The notes under the pieces are model-generated. The model did no database searches. It was not told where the DNA came from and worked only from the letters and a program-made list of their open reading frames with translations. This document shows, piece by piece, positions 1 to 6,063 of a DNA stretch of 13,611 bases; the stretch's first letter is position 1; every line of letters begins with the position of its first letter. Source of the stretch: Gemmatimonadota bacterium (GTDB taxonomy: Bacteria > Gemmatimonadota > Gemmatimonadetes > Gemmatimonadales > Gemmatimonadaceae); the NCBI GenBank assembly GCA_028287225.1, contig JAQBPZ010000331.1, positions 1 to 13,611 on the forward strand, written 5' to 3'. The position numbers and the translations under genes were made by a program.

Positions 1-283
1 CGCGGGCGATCGCGCGCGCCTCGCGCTCCAGCCGCGCGATGGTCGCGCGCTCGCCCGTCGTGGTGTCGTTGGCCGGAAGCGGCGTGGCCGGCGCGCTGGG
101 CATCGGCCGTTCCAGCGTGGGCTCGGCCTGCGGCAGCGACTCGGGGCGCACCAGTGGCGCGGGGGGCGTGGCGCCGGTGGTCGACGCCGACTCCCCCGGG
201 GCGTTTCCGGGCTTGGCCGTGGAACAGGCAGCGAGCAGGGCGAGGGGCGCGAGCAGTCGGATCGATCGTGCGAGTCGGGTCAT
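1..283 (-). CDS. Putative lipoprotein, N-terminal part (cut by window edge)
   Basis: Reading from 283 towards the left edge gives 94 codons without a stop, so only the N-terminus is present. The protein begins with basic residues (MTRLARSIR), then a hydrophobic stretch ending in LLAAC, a good lipobox with the acylated Cys at residue 20. A Pro/Ala/Thr-rich linker of about 60 residues follows, and then the start of a charged helix (ATIARLEREARAIAR) that may be a coiled coil. The expected product is a lipid-anchored envelope protein; its function cannot be told from this part. The ATG overlaps the TGA of the upstream amidohydrolase remnant as ATGA, so translation was probably coupled. The linker is typical of surface lipoproteins in high-GC Gram-negatives. 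Confidence 0.72.
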   Translation of the reverse strand, partial: MTRLARSIRLLAPLALLAACSTAKPGNAPGESASTTGATPPAPLVRPESLPQAEPTLERPMPSAPATPLPANDTTTGERATIARLEREARAIAR

Positions 284-687
284 GGCATGGCTCCTCTGAA
301 GTCCCCCTGCGCGTGTACCACCTGTCCGGCGACGACTACCAGCACGACCCGCGCCTCGGCAAGCGACGCCGGCGTCACCCGCGCGATGTCGCGGTCCAGG
401 ATCGCGAAGTCGGCCGGCTCGCCGGCGCCCACGAGGCTCGCCCGCGATCCCTCCAGCGCGGCGCCCTCGTGTGCGAGCCGGCCGAGCACGCCAGGCACCA
501 GCGTCATGCGGCCGGCGTCGATCACGCGCGTATCCTCGTCCACACGTTTCTTCACCTCGGCGCTGGACCCGGCGGTGTCGATGGTCGCGCCGCGCACGAG
601 CACGGCATCGGCCCACGGGCGCCGTGCGTCGCCCGTCCAGACACGGGCGTTGACGACGGCGAGCGACACTTCGGATGGCATCGGCAT
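280..687 (-). pseudogene. YtcJ-like amidohydrolase remnant lacking the catalytic core
   Basis: This 135-residue frame joins the two ends of a metal-dependent amidohydrolase (Amidohydro_3/YtcJ group). Residues 8-66 match the N-terminal beta-sandwich, from 'AVVNARVWTGDARRPWADA' to 'RVIDAGRMTLVPG'. Residues about 71-130 match the C-terminal end, including 'GEPADFAILDRDIARVTP' and 'ARVVLVVVAGQVVHAQ'. Family members are about 530-560 residues; the TIM-barrel that normally begins with the FIDSHxH metal-binding motif right after LVPG is absent, so roughly 400 residues are missing and the product cannot be catalytic. The reading frame is intact across the join. Starts at 687 or 681 (MPMP) are possible; neither has a clear ribosome binding site. 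The stop overlaps the start of the lipoprotein gene. It could be a genuine in-frame deletion or an assembly collapse. Confidence 0.7.
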
Positions 688-767
688 GCGTGCAGAGTGG
701 CGGGGCGCGGCTCCGTTGGGAAGTCACGCCGGTGGCGGGGGCCGGACCGGCCACAGGAACGTGCACC

Positions 768-796
768 TTGACGGATGGCCCGTGACCCGCGACCAT
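768..796 (+). promoter_or_regulatory. Possible promoter for the riboswitch-TerC transcript
   Basis: TTGACG at 768-773 is a good -35 box. After a 17-base spacer, GACCAT at 791-796 keeps only the key A2, A5 and T6 of a -10 box. Transcription would start near 803, just ahead of the conserved GGGGAGTAGC of the riboswitch, and that position is the main support for it. Confidence 0.33.
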
Positions 797-802
797 TCAT
801 GC

Positions 803-915
803 AGCAGTGGGGAGTAGCCAGCCGGCACCGATGCCGGAGCAGCCGATCGTCAAGACGGAACGCGCAAGCGGTCCCGGGCGGCTGAAGGAGCAGGTGAGCC
901 TTGGGCGAGACCACT
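803..915 (+). promoter_or_regulatory. yybP-ykoY (manganese) riboswitch aptamer
   Basis: The leader carries the conserved parts of the Mn2+-sensing yybP-ykoY class in order: GGGGAGTAGC at 809-818; a hairpin CCGGCA/TGCCGG at 822-837; GTCAAGAC near 850, close to the family's UCAACAUAC; a variable helix; and GGGCGAGACC at 903-912, the family's 3' loop sequence. AGTGG (806-810) can pair with CCACT (911-915) to close the aptamer as P1. The gene 67 bases downstream is a TerC/Alx-type membrane protein, one of the classic genes under this riboswitch. The motif matches were read by eye from memory of the family, not scored with a covariance model. Confidence 0.75.
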
Positions 916-948
916 ACGACACCCCGGGTGCCGTAGTGTGGCTCGCCC
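903..948 (+). promoter_or_regulatory. Riboswitch expression-platform hairpin
   Basis: GGGCGAG (903-909) pairs with CTCGCCC (942-948), CACTACG (912-918) with CGTAGTG (932-938), and CACC (920-923) with GGTG (927-930), giving about 18 base pairs. The 5' arm reuses the aptamer's conserved GGGCGAGACC and its P1 strand, so aptamer and hairpin exclude each other. No T-run follows, so it is not a standard intrinsic terminator. Control could be by Rho, by pausing or by translation. Since Mn would stabilise P1, this suggests an ON switch for the gene downstream. Confidence 0.6.
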
Positions 949-981
949 GTCGTGTATCCCGCTCACCGAACGAGGCTCTTC

Positions 982-1950
982 ATGATCGCCACCAACATCT
1001 GGTTCTGGGCGGGATTCGTCGCCTTCGTCCTCGCGATGCTCTCGCTCGACCTGGGCGTCTTCAACCGGAAGCCGCACGTCGTGGGCGCGAAGGAGGCGCT
1101 CGCCTGGACGGGCGTCTGGGTGGGGCTCGCCCTCCTGTTCGCCCTCGGCCTCGCGGTCTTCGAGAGCCACCAGGCCGCGCTGACCTTCCTCACGGGCTAC
1201 GTGATCGAGGAGTCGCTCAGCGTCGACAACATCTTCGTCATCGTCCTGATCTTCCAGTACTTCGCCGTGCCGGCGCAGTACCAGCACCGCGTGCTGTTCT
1301 GGGGCATCCTCGGCGCGCTCGTGATGCGCGGCCTCTTCATCGCCGTCGGCGCGGCACTGCTCGCGCGCTTCGAGTGGATCATCTACGTCTTCGGCGCGCT
1401 GCTCGTCATCACCGGCATCCGGATGGCCGTGAAGCAGGACGAGGAGTTCGACGGGGAGCAGAACCCGGTGGTGAAGCTCGCGCGGCGCGTCCTGCCGGTC
1501 ACCGACGGCTACCGCGGGAAGCACTTCTTCGCGATGGAGCAGGGGCGCCGCCATGCGACGCCCCTGCTCCTGGTGCTCGTCCTGGTGGAAGCCACCGACC
1601 TGATCTTCGCCATCGACTCGATCCCCGCGATCTTCGGGATCACGCGCGACCCGTTCCTCGTCTTCACGTCGAACATCTTTGCCGTGATGGGACTGCGGTC
1701 GCTGTTCTTCCTGCTGGCGAGCGTGGTGACGAAGTTCCACCTGCTCAAGTACGGGCTGGCGGTGATCCTCACCTTCGTCGGCGCGAAGATGCTCGTGGAG
1801 CACTGGATCCACATCCCGATCATGCTCTCGCTCGGGGTGGTGCTCGTGGTGCTCACGGCCTCCATCGTCGCCTCGCTCATCTGGCCCAGCGCGAAGCAGC
1901 CGAGCGAGGGCGCGACGGGGTCGATGTTCGGGCGAATGAAGGGGGAATAG
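982..1950 (+). CDS. TerC/Alx family integral membrane protein (likely Mn2+ exporter)
   Basis: The 322-residue protein is of normal length for the TerC/Alx/YkoY family and is hydrophobic throughout, with about 7-9 membrane helices. It has both family signatures: EESLSVDNIFV at residues 76-86 and EATDLIFAIDSIPAIFGIT at 203-221, with conserved acidic residues D82, D206 and D212 inside membrane segments, plus NIFAVMGLRSLFFLL at 231-245. Members move Mn2+ out of the cytosol in E. coli and Bacillus; older annotations say tellurium resistance. The ATG at 982 is preferred over the frame's upstream GTG at 952, because CGAGG lies at the right distance and the hydrophobic N-terminus begins there. The leader carries a candidate Mn riboswitch, which supports the metal role. 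The stop lies two bases before repeat element A. Confidence 0.93.
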   Translation: MIATNIWFWAGFVAFVLAMLSLDLGVFNRKPHVVGAKEALAWTGVWVGLALLFALGLAVFESHQAALTFLTGYVIEESLSVDNIFVIVLIFQYFAVPAQYQHRVLFWGILGALVMRGLFIAVGAALLARFEWIIYVFGALLVITGIRMAVKQDEEFDGEQNPVVKLARRVLPVTDGYRGKHFFAMEQGRRHATPLLLVLVLVEATDLIFAIDSIPAIFGITRDPFLVFTSNIFAVMGLRSLFFLLASVVTKFHLLKYGLAVILTFVGAKMLVEHWIHIPIMLSLGVVLVVLTASIVASLIWPSAKQPSEGATGSMFGRMKGE

Positions 1951-1951
1951 A

Positions 1952-2148
1952 GATCAGGGATCAGGAACTGACCGGGATGCCCCTCCGACCTGTCATCCTG
2001 CCCGAGCGGAGCGAGGGGCAGGATCTTCTCTCCATGCGCGTGGGACTGGCTTCACCATCGAGATGGAAGATCCTGACCGGCCCTGCGGGCCAGCAGGATG
2101 ACAGCCGCTCGGGATGCGTCCCAGGCAGTTCCTGATCCCTAATCCCTG
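1952..2148 (+). repeat. Palindromic interspersed element, copy A
   Basis: The element has perfect 15-base terminal inverted repeats: AGGGATCAGGAACTG at 1956-1970 and its complement at 2126-2140. Inside lies a second perfect pair, TGTCATCCTG (1991-2000) with CAGGATGACA (2094-2103), and a further pair of AGGATCTTC/GAAGATCCT type; the core GAGCGGAGCGAG is at 2004-2015. It fills the whole gap between the convergent TerC and 2157-2477 genes. It has no coding capacity. Copy B at 2768-2983 shares the termini, the CCGGGATGCC near the left end, the GAGCGGAGCGAG core and CGCTCGGGATGCGT near the right end. It resembles a REP/BIME or MITE-like element. Confidence 0.85.
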
Positions 2149-2156
2149 CTCCCGTA

Positions 2157-2477
2157 TTACCGCCTCGCCTCCACCGCATCCCGCACGTCGAGCAGGATCT
2201 CGAAGTACAGCTGCTCGCGGCGGTAGGCGAAGTCGAGCGTGGCCATCTGCGCCGTGTCCCCGGTCGCCTTGGCGCGCTCGAAGGCTTCGCGGTACATGTC
2301 GTCGATGTTGGCGAGGATGCGGTCGCGGGAGCGGGACATGCGGACCTTCTGGATGGCTTGGGAGGTGAGGCGCGGGGGGTCGCCCCCGCGCTGCGCGAGC
2401 TGCTCCTCGGTCGGCTCGAGCAGATACTTCTGGGCGGCCGAGAGCAGGTTCCTGCGAGACGGGAGGGGATTGTCCAT
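2157..2477 (-). CDS. Hypothetical helical protein, 106 residues
   Basis: I do not recognise this protein. It is 106 residues, highly charged, without signal peptide, membrane segment or cysteines, and looks mostly alpha-helical. Two long helices are likely, from about residue 37 ('TSQAIQKVRMSRSRDRILAN') and from about 60 to the end ('YREAFERAKATGDTAQMATL' onward). The ATG at 2477 is the first start in its frame, and has no visible ribosome binding site. That start shares base 2477 with the TTG of the divergent HNH gene, so each gene's promoter would have to lie inside the other. The TAA stop lies 9 bases beyond repeat element A. Coding is supported by an amphipathic composition and normal high-GC third-position use. 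Confidence 0.6.
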   Translation of the reverse strand: MDNPLPSRRNLLSAAQKYLLEPTEEQLAQRGGDPPRLTSQAIQKVRMSRSRDRILANIDDMYREAFERAKATGDTAQMATLDFAYRREQLYFEILLDVRDAVEARR

Positions 2478-2782
2478 TGCGACGGGATCGGATCTTCGCG
2501 CGCGACGACTACCGCTGCGCGTATTGCGGTGAACAGTTCGAGGCAGAGCTGCTCACCGTGGACCATGTCCAGCCGAAGATGCGCGGCGGCGACCGGTCCG
2601 GGGGCAACTTAGTGACGGCATGCGGGGCCTGCAACGCGCGCAAGGGCGCCCTGCGCCTCGCGGACTTCCTGCGTGCCGATGCCGTGGCTCGCCAGCATTT
2701 CTTCGGCCACGCCGCCCGTCACGTGTGGCCGCGCATCCTGCGCACGCTGGAGGAGGACCTGAAAAAAGGGATCAGGGATTAG
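2477..2782 (+). CDS. HNH endonuclease (McrA-like, zinc-binding)
   Basis: This 101-residue protein is one compact HNH domain. It has two CxxC zinc knuckles, C14/C17 (CAYC) and C49/C52 (CGAC), the catalytic D29-H30 in LTVDHVQP, GGNL with N44, and CNARKG ending the beta-beta-alpha-metal fold. Stand-alone HNH proteins of this size are common in bacteria; they cut or nick DNA, but their target and role are usually unknown. The start is TTG, supported by GGGAGGGG at 2461-2468 eight bases upstream. The final residues KKGIRD and the TAG stop come from the left end of repeat element B, so that insertion seems to have replaced the original C-terminus. The pair with the divergent unknown gene is bracketed by elements A and B. 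Confidence 0.85.
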   Translation: MRRDRIFARDDYRCAYCGEQFEAELLTVDHVQPKMRGGDRSGGNLVTACGACNARKGALRLADFLRADAVARQHFFGHAARHVWPRILRTLEEDLKKGIRD

Positions 2783-2983
2783 GGATCAGGAACTGCCCGG
2801 GATGCCACTCGGACCGTGTGTCACCCCGCACGAGCGGAGCGAGTGTCCCTGCATCGCGTCCCCTGCGCGTGGCCGGCCCCAGGCACTGGAGAGGATGTCC
2901 CGACACTCGGTCGCGGCGCTCCCTCCTGCGGGAGGACATCCGCTCGGGATGCGTAGGGGTCAGTTCCTGATCCCTGATCCCTA
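2768..2983 (+). repeat. Palindromic interspersed element, copy B
   Basis: The same terminal repeat as in copy A is present: AGGGATCAGGAACTG at 2781-2795 and its complement at 2961-2975. Each end carries extra GGGATCA/GGGATTA units, two on the left and one on the right. The GAGCGGAGCGAG core is at 2832-2843 and CGCTCGGGATGCGT at 2941-2954. The middle differs from copy A but has its own inverted pair, GGATGTCC near 2893 and GGACATCC near 2934. It lies at the convergent junction of the HNH and ferredoxin genes, and supplies the stop codons of both (2780-2782 and 2981-2983). Confidence 0.83.
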
Positions 2984-3346
2984 CTCCGACTGATCCCGAG
3001 TCCCTCCCTCGAGCCGGTGAAACACCGCCTCCGCCACCACCCGCCCGTCCCGCAGGTGCTCCACCACGATCCGCTCGAGCAGGGCCGGCGTCACCCCCGC
3101 GTACCAGATCCCCTCGGGATACACCACGACGATCGGCCCGCCCCCGCACACGCCAAGGCAGGGCGTCTCGCCGCGCTTCACGCGCCGCGGGCCGAACAGC
3201 AGGTTCTCGCGCTGGAGAAGCCGCGCGAGCTGCGCGTACAGCATCCGCCCCTCGCGGCTCGGCGAGCAGTGGCCGCCGGTGCAGACGATGACGTGGCGCG
3301 CGTACGCGTCCATGAGCGGCGCGAGCTCCGCGGGACCTGGCGACAT
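2981..3346 (-). CDS. (2Fe-2S) ferredoxin domain protein, thioredoxin-like fold
   Basis: The 121-residue protein matches the small thioredoxin-like [2Fe-2S] ferredoxins. The cluster cysteines are C22 and C27 (HVIVCTGGHC) and C63 and C67 (TPCLGVCGGGP). GPIVVVYPEGIWYAGVTP at about 70-87 is the conserved strand-turn after the second pair. Such proteins carry single electrons in the cytosol; the partner is not known. The ATG at 3346 is used here; ATG 3313 (MDAYARHV) is just as credible, since the first 11 residues are not conserved and neither site has a strong ribosome binding site. The last residues GTRDQSE and the stop come from the end of repeat element B. The alpha/beta hydrolase is divergent, 105 bases away; that gap shows no clear operator. 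Confidence 0.82.
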   Translation of the reverse strand: MSPGPAELAPLMDAYARHVIVCTGGHCSPSREGRMLYAQLARLLQRENLLFGPRRVKRGETPCLGVCGGGPIVVVYPEGIWYAGVTPALLERIVVEHLRDGRVVAEAVFHRLEGGTRDQSE

Positions 3347-3451
3347 TGGCGGGGAAGGCCTCTGATTCGGTGAAGGGCCGCGGCGACGGGCCGCGGTGGA
3401 CGAACCGTAAGCTATTGCCTTGCCGCGCGGCCCGAGGGATAGTTGCGGCAC

Positions 3452-4258
3452 ATGCCGCATTCCACCACGCCACTCCTGCACACCATCGAGGCCCCCGCGG
3501 GCGGTGGGGTGCCGGTCCTCTGCCTGCACGGCCTCTTCGCCGGCGCATGGGTGTTCGACGCCCTGCTCCCGCGCATCGCCGCCCGGGGACACCCTGCCTC
3601 GGCGCTCTCCTTTCGCGGCCATCCTCCGGCGCCGTCCAGCGCCGACATGGGGCGCCACACCATCGCCGACTATTGCGACGACGCCGCCGACGCCGCGCGT
3701 CGCCTCGGCCGCCCCATCGTGATCGGCCACTCGCTCGGCGGCCTCGTGGCGCAGATGCTAGTGGCGCAGGGACTCGCGCGCGCCGCGGTGCTCGTGTCGT
3801 CCGCGCCTCCGCGCGGCATCAGCGTGATCAGCCCGGCGCTGCTGGCGCGCATGGCGCGCTACCTCCCCGCCCTGCTCCTCTCGCGGCCCTTCAAGCCGGC
3901 CGACGCCGACCTCGATGCGCTCGTCCTCAACCGCGTGCCGGCGGCCGAGCGCGCGGCGATCCGGGACCGGCTCGTCGCGGACAGCGGCCGCGCGGCCCGC
4001 GAGGCAGCGCTCGGCGTGGTGCGGGTGCCGGTGGAGTCGGTGCGTGCGCCCGTGCTCGTGGTGAGCGGCGACGACGACCGTTTCGTGCCGCTCGGCGTCG
4101 CCCGGAAGCTCGCCACGCGCTACGCCGCGCCCCTCCACGTTGCGGCGGGGCATGGGCATTTCCTGTTTGCCGAGCCGGGGTGGCAGGCGCATGCCGACGT
4201 GATGCTGGACTGGATCGCGACGCTCGTCCTCGACGTGCCCGAGAACTCTCCGGCCTGA
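3452..4258 (+). CDS. Alpha/beta hydrolase
   Basis: The 268-residue protein has the full alpha/beta-hydrolase layout: the oxyanion motif LHGLFAGAWVF near residues 25-35, the nucleophile elbow GHSLGG with Ser94, SGDDDRFVP with the acid at about Asp209, and AGHGHFLF with His236. A lid region lies at about 122-180. There is no signal peptide, so it should be cytosolic. Motifs give the fold and an esterase or lipase-like chemistry, not the substrate. ATG 3452 is chosen; a TTG at 3443 would add three residues, but the sequence GAGGGA (3434-3439) lies too close to it. A hairpin follows, and then the rhodanese gene on the same strand 101 bases on. Confidence 0.88.
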   Translation: MPHSTTPLLHTIEAPAGGGVPVLCLHGLFAGAWVFDALLPRIAARGHPASALSFRGHPPAPSSADMGRHTIADYCDDAADAARRLGRPIVIGHSLGGLVAQMLVAQGLARAAVLVSSAPPRGISVISPALLARMARYLPALLLSRPFKPADADLDALVLNRVPAAERAAIRDRLVADSGRAAREAALGVVRVPVESVRAPVLVVSGDDDRFVPLGVARKLATRYAAPLHVAAGHGHFLFAEPGWQAHADVMLDWIATLVLDVPENSPA

Positions 4259-4281
4259 GGAGGGGTTGGTGCGCTGCCGGA

Positions 4282-4319
4282 CCTCGCCGCCTTCCGGCCG
4301 CCGAACGGGAAGGACGAGG
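4282..4319 (+). other. Intergenic hairpin between hydrolase and rhodanese genes
   Basis: CCTCG (4282-4286) and CCTTCC (4290-4295) pair with GGAAGG (4308-4313) and CGAGG (4315-4319), with a small internal loop and a 12-base end loop. No T-run follows. It may mark the end of the hydrolase transcript. A TANNNT-type box, TAGGTT at about 4326-4331, follows it and could start a rhodanese-OsmC transcript. Confidence 0.4.
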
Positions 4320-4359
4320 CGCCCGTTAGGTTTCACGAATCTCCCTTCACGGTGCCTGC

Positions 4360-5229
4360 ATGCCCGACGACACGGCGATCGACGCCAAGCATTATGCCCA
4401 CCCCGAGGCGCTCGTCAGCACCGAGTGGCTCGCCGCGCATCTGGACGACCCGGCCGTGCGCATCCTCGAGAGCGACGAGGACGTGCTGCTCTACGACATG
4501 GGCCACATTCCCGGCGCCCTCAAGATCGACTGGCACAGCGACCTGAACGACCCGGTGCTGCGCGACTACATCGGCCGGCCGGAGTTCGAGGCCCTCGTGC
4601 GCCGGCTCGGCATCGGAGCCGGCACCACCGTCGTGTTCTACGGCGACCGCAACAACTGGTGGGCAACGTACGCGCTCTGGGTGTTCGAGCTCTTCGGCTT
4701 CCGCAACGGAAAGATCCTCGATGGCGGCCGCGCGAAGTGGGAAGCCGAGGGGCGTCCGATGACCGAGGAGGTGCGGCAGGTCGCGCCCTCGGGCTACACC
4801 GCCAGCGAGCGGGACGACGCGCGCATCCGCGCGTTCATGCCCGACGTGCAGGCGCACGTGAAGGCGCGCGGCCGGCTCGTGGACGTACGCTCCACCGACG
4901 AGTACACCGGGAAGACGCTGCACATGCCCGACTACCCGCAGGAGGGTGCGATGCGCGGCGGGCACATTCCCGGCGCGCGGAGCGTGCCGTGGGCGCGCGC
5001 CGCCAACGCCGACGGCACGTTCAGGTCCGCGGAGGAGCTTCGTGCCATCTACCAGGACGAAGCGGGGCTCTCTCCCACCGACGACGTCGTCGCCTACTGC
5101 CGCATCGGCGAGCGCTCGTCGCATACCTGGTTCGTGCTCACCTACCTGCTCGGCTACGACAAGGTGCGCAACTACGACGGCAGCTGGACCGAGTGGGGGA
5201 ACGCGGTGCGCGCTCCCATCGAGCGATGA
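4360..5229 (+). CDS. Thiosulfate sulfurtransferase (two-domain rhodanese)
   Basis: The 289-residue protein has two rhodanese domains, the usual length for thiosulfate or mercaptopyruvate sulfurtransferases. The first (about 15-135) has the CDC25-type entry 'YDMGHIPGALKIDW' and 'LDGGRAKW', but D96 in YGDRNNW where a cysteine would be, so it is inactive. The second (about 160-285) has 'LVDVRSTDEYTGK', GGHIPGARSVPW and the active loop CRIGERSS with Cys247. That loop is the type of mycobacterial CysA2/SseA sulfurtransferases. The enzyme passes sulfane sulfur from a donor such as thiosulfate to an acceptor via a persulfide on Cys247, in the cytosol. The stop overlaps the OsmC gene start as ATGA, so the two are surely one operon. 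Confidence 0.93.
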   Translation: MPDDTAIDAKHYAHPEALVSTEWLAAHLDDPAVRILESDEDVLLYDMGHIPGALKIDWHSDLNDPVLRDYIGRPEFEALVRRLGIGAGTTVVFYGDRNNWWATYALWVFELFGFRNGKILDGGRAKWEAEGRPMTEEVRQVAPSGYTASERDDARIRAFMPDVQAHVKARGRLVDVRSTDEYTGKTLHMPDYPQEGAMRGGHIPGARSVPWARAANADGTFRSAEELRAIYQDEAGLSPTDDVVAYCRIGERSSHTWFVLTYLLGYDKVRNYDGSWTEWGNAVRAPIER

Positions 5230-5720
5230 GCGGGCCCGCCGCGATCGGCGACCCGGGGCCGCCCCCACGCAAGCCGAACGTCATCCGCGCGGTCTGGGCG
5301 GGCGAGCATCGCTTCGACACCGCGCGCACCGACGGCGGCCCTGGGATGCGGCTGGACGGCTCGGCGGCCACGGGTCAGACGCCGCCCGACGCGCTGCTGA
5401 GCGCCCTCGCCGCCTGCTCGGGGATCGACGTCGTGGACATCCTCGCCAAGCGTCGCACGCCGGTGGAACGTCTGGCCATCGAGGTGCGCGCCGCACGACG
5501 CGAGGAGCTGCCGCGCCGCTTCGAGCACATCACCATCACCTACGAGATCGAGGGCGCCGCCATCGAGCGCGCGCATGCCGAGCGGGCGGTGCAGCTGGCG
5601 TTCGAGAAGTACTGCTCCGTGGCGGCGACCTTCGCCCCCGACATCCAGGTGGAGTCGGTGATCGTCCTCAACGGCGAGCGCGGCGCGGCGGCAGGGCAGC
5701 TGATCTACTCGCCCGTCTAG
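5226..5720 (+). CDS. OsmC-like thiol peroxidase-fold protein
   Basis: This 164-residue protein matches the OsmC/Ohr family. Its two characteristic cysteines are C64 in LSALAACSGIDVVDIL and C130 in FEKYCSVAATF. The N-terminal beta region holds GGPGMRLDGSAATGQTPPDAL, the usual dimer-forming entry. OsmC proteins reduce organic hydroperoxides, or in the YhfA branch bind or handle other thiol compounds; the spacing and the 'HITITYEIEG' strand look more like the OsmC/YhfA branch than Ohr. The gene starts on the last base of the final sense codon of the rhodanese gene, an ATGA overlap, so the two are translated together. This link suggests work on persulfide or sulfur-related oxidants, which is inference. 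A long hairpin ends the operon. Confidence 0.9.
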   Translation: MSGPAAIGDPGPPPRKPNVIRAVWAGEHRFDTARTDGGPGMRLDGSAATGQTPPDALLSALAACSGIDVVDILAKRRTPVERLAIEVRAARREELPRRFEHITITYEIEGAAIERAHAERAVQLAFEKYCSVAATFAPDIQVESVIVLNGERGAAAGQLIYSPV

Positions 5721-5722
5721 AG

Positions 5723-5765
5723 AGCACGGCCACAACGACCGCACCTCGTAGCGTGTGGCCGTGCT
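5723..5765. terminator. Bidirectional hairpin between OsmC and anti-sigma genes
   Basis: AGCACGGCCACA (5723-5734) and TGTGGCCGTGCT (5754-5765) form a perfect 12-bp stem with a 19-base loop between two convergent genes. It begins two bases after the OsmC stop and overlaps the anti-sigma stop codon at 5764-5766. There is no clear T-run on either side, so the terminator call rests on position and stem strength. Confidence 0.55.
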
Positions 5766-6063
5766 ACCCCTTCACCTTGCCCCAGCACCCACAGCCCGAC
5801 TCCCTGAGCCCCTCGGCGAGCCGCTCGCGCAGGGACTCCGGTGCTCCGAGGTCGGCGCGGATCTTCGAGACCGCGGCGAGAAAGCATTCCTGGAACACCT
5901 CGTACTCGCGGCACTGCTCGCACGACGCGATGTGCACGCGCAGCCGCTCGGCGCCCGCGGGCGTGAGCTGGTCGTCGAGGTAGTCCCACAGATGGCGCAG
6001 GACCTCGACGCAGTTGGCCGACAGGCCGAGCTCGTGGAGCTGCTCCCGGGCCGGGGCGCTCAT
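5764..6063 (-). CDS. Zinc-finger anti-sigma factor (zf-HC2/ZAS type)
   Basis: The 99-residue protein has the zinc-binding anti-sigma core: C18, a helix with LWDYLDDQLTP (25-35), then H44, C48 and C51 in the HxxxCxxC arrangement (RVHIASCEQCREY). No membrane helix follows, so it is a small soluble anti-sigma factor. Family members bind the sigma factor and release it when the Zn-Cys site is oxidised or changed. The start overlaps the stop of the ECF sigma gene as ATGA, which is the usual layout for a sigma/anti-sigma pair. Extra cysteines occur at C60 and at the C-terminal tail C91/C93 (GCGCWGKVKG); this tail is not part of the standard domain. Oxidative or metal signals are therefore plausible, not shown. 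Confidence 0.9.
   Translation of the reverse strand: MSAPAREQLHELGLSANCVEVLRHLWDYLDDQLTPAGAERLRVHIASCEQCREYEVFQECFLAAVSKIRADLGAPESLRERLAEGLRESGCGCWGKVKG

Noticed and set aside
807..2135. A long open frame across the TerC gene in another phase (442 codons)
   Set aside because: It is Arg/Ala-rich, matches no family and overlaps a clear membrane protein and the riboswitch; a GC-rich shadow frame.
2477..2782. Restriction or defence system around the HNH gene
   Set aside because: No methyltransferase, helicase, CBASS, toxin-antitoxin or other partner domain is present; the unknown 106-residue neighbour shows no antitoxin features.
1952..2983. Insertion sequence or composite transposon
   Set aside because: No transposase or target-site duplication was seen; the elements are short and palindromic, so a REP/MITE-like label is the most that can be supported.
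3347..3451. Shared operator between ferredoxin and hydrolase genes
   Set aside because: No palindrome or promoter pair stood out in the 105 bases; only a weak TAAGCT-like box near 3410.
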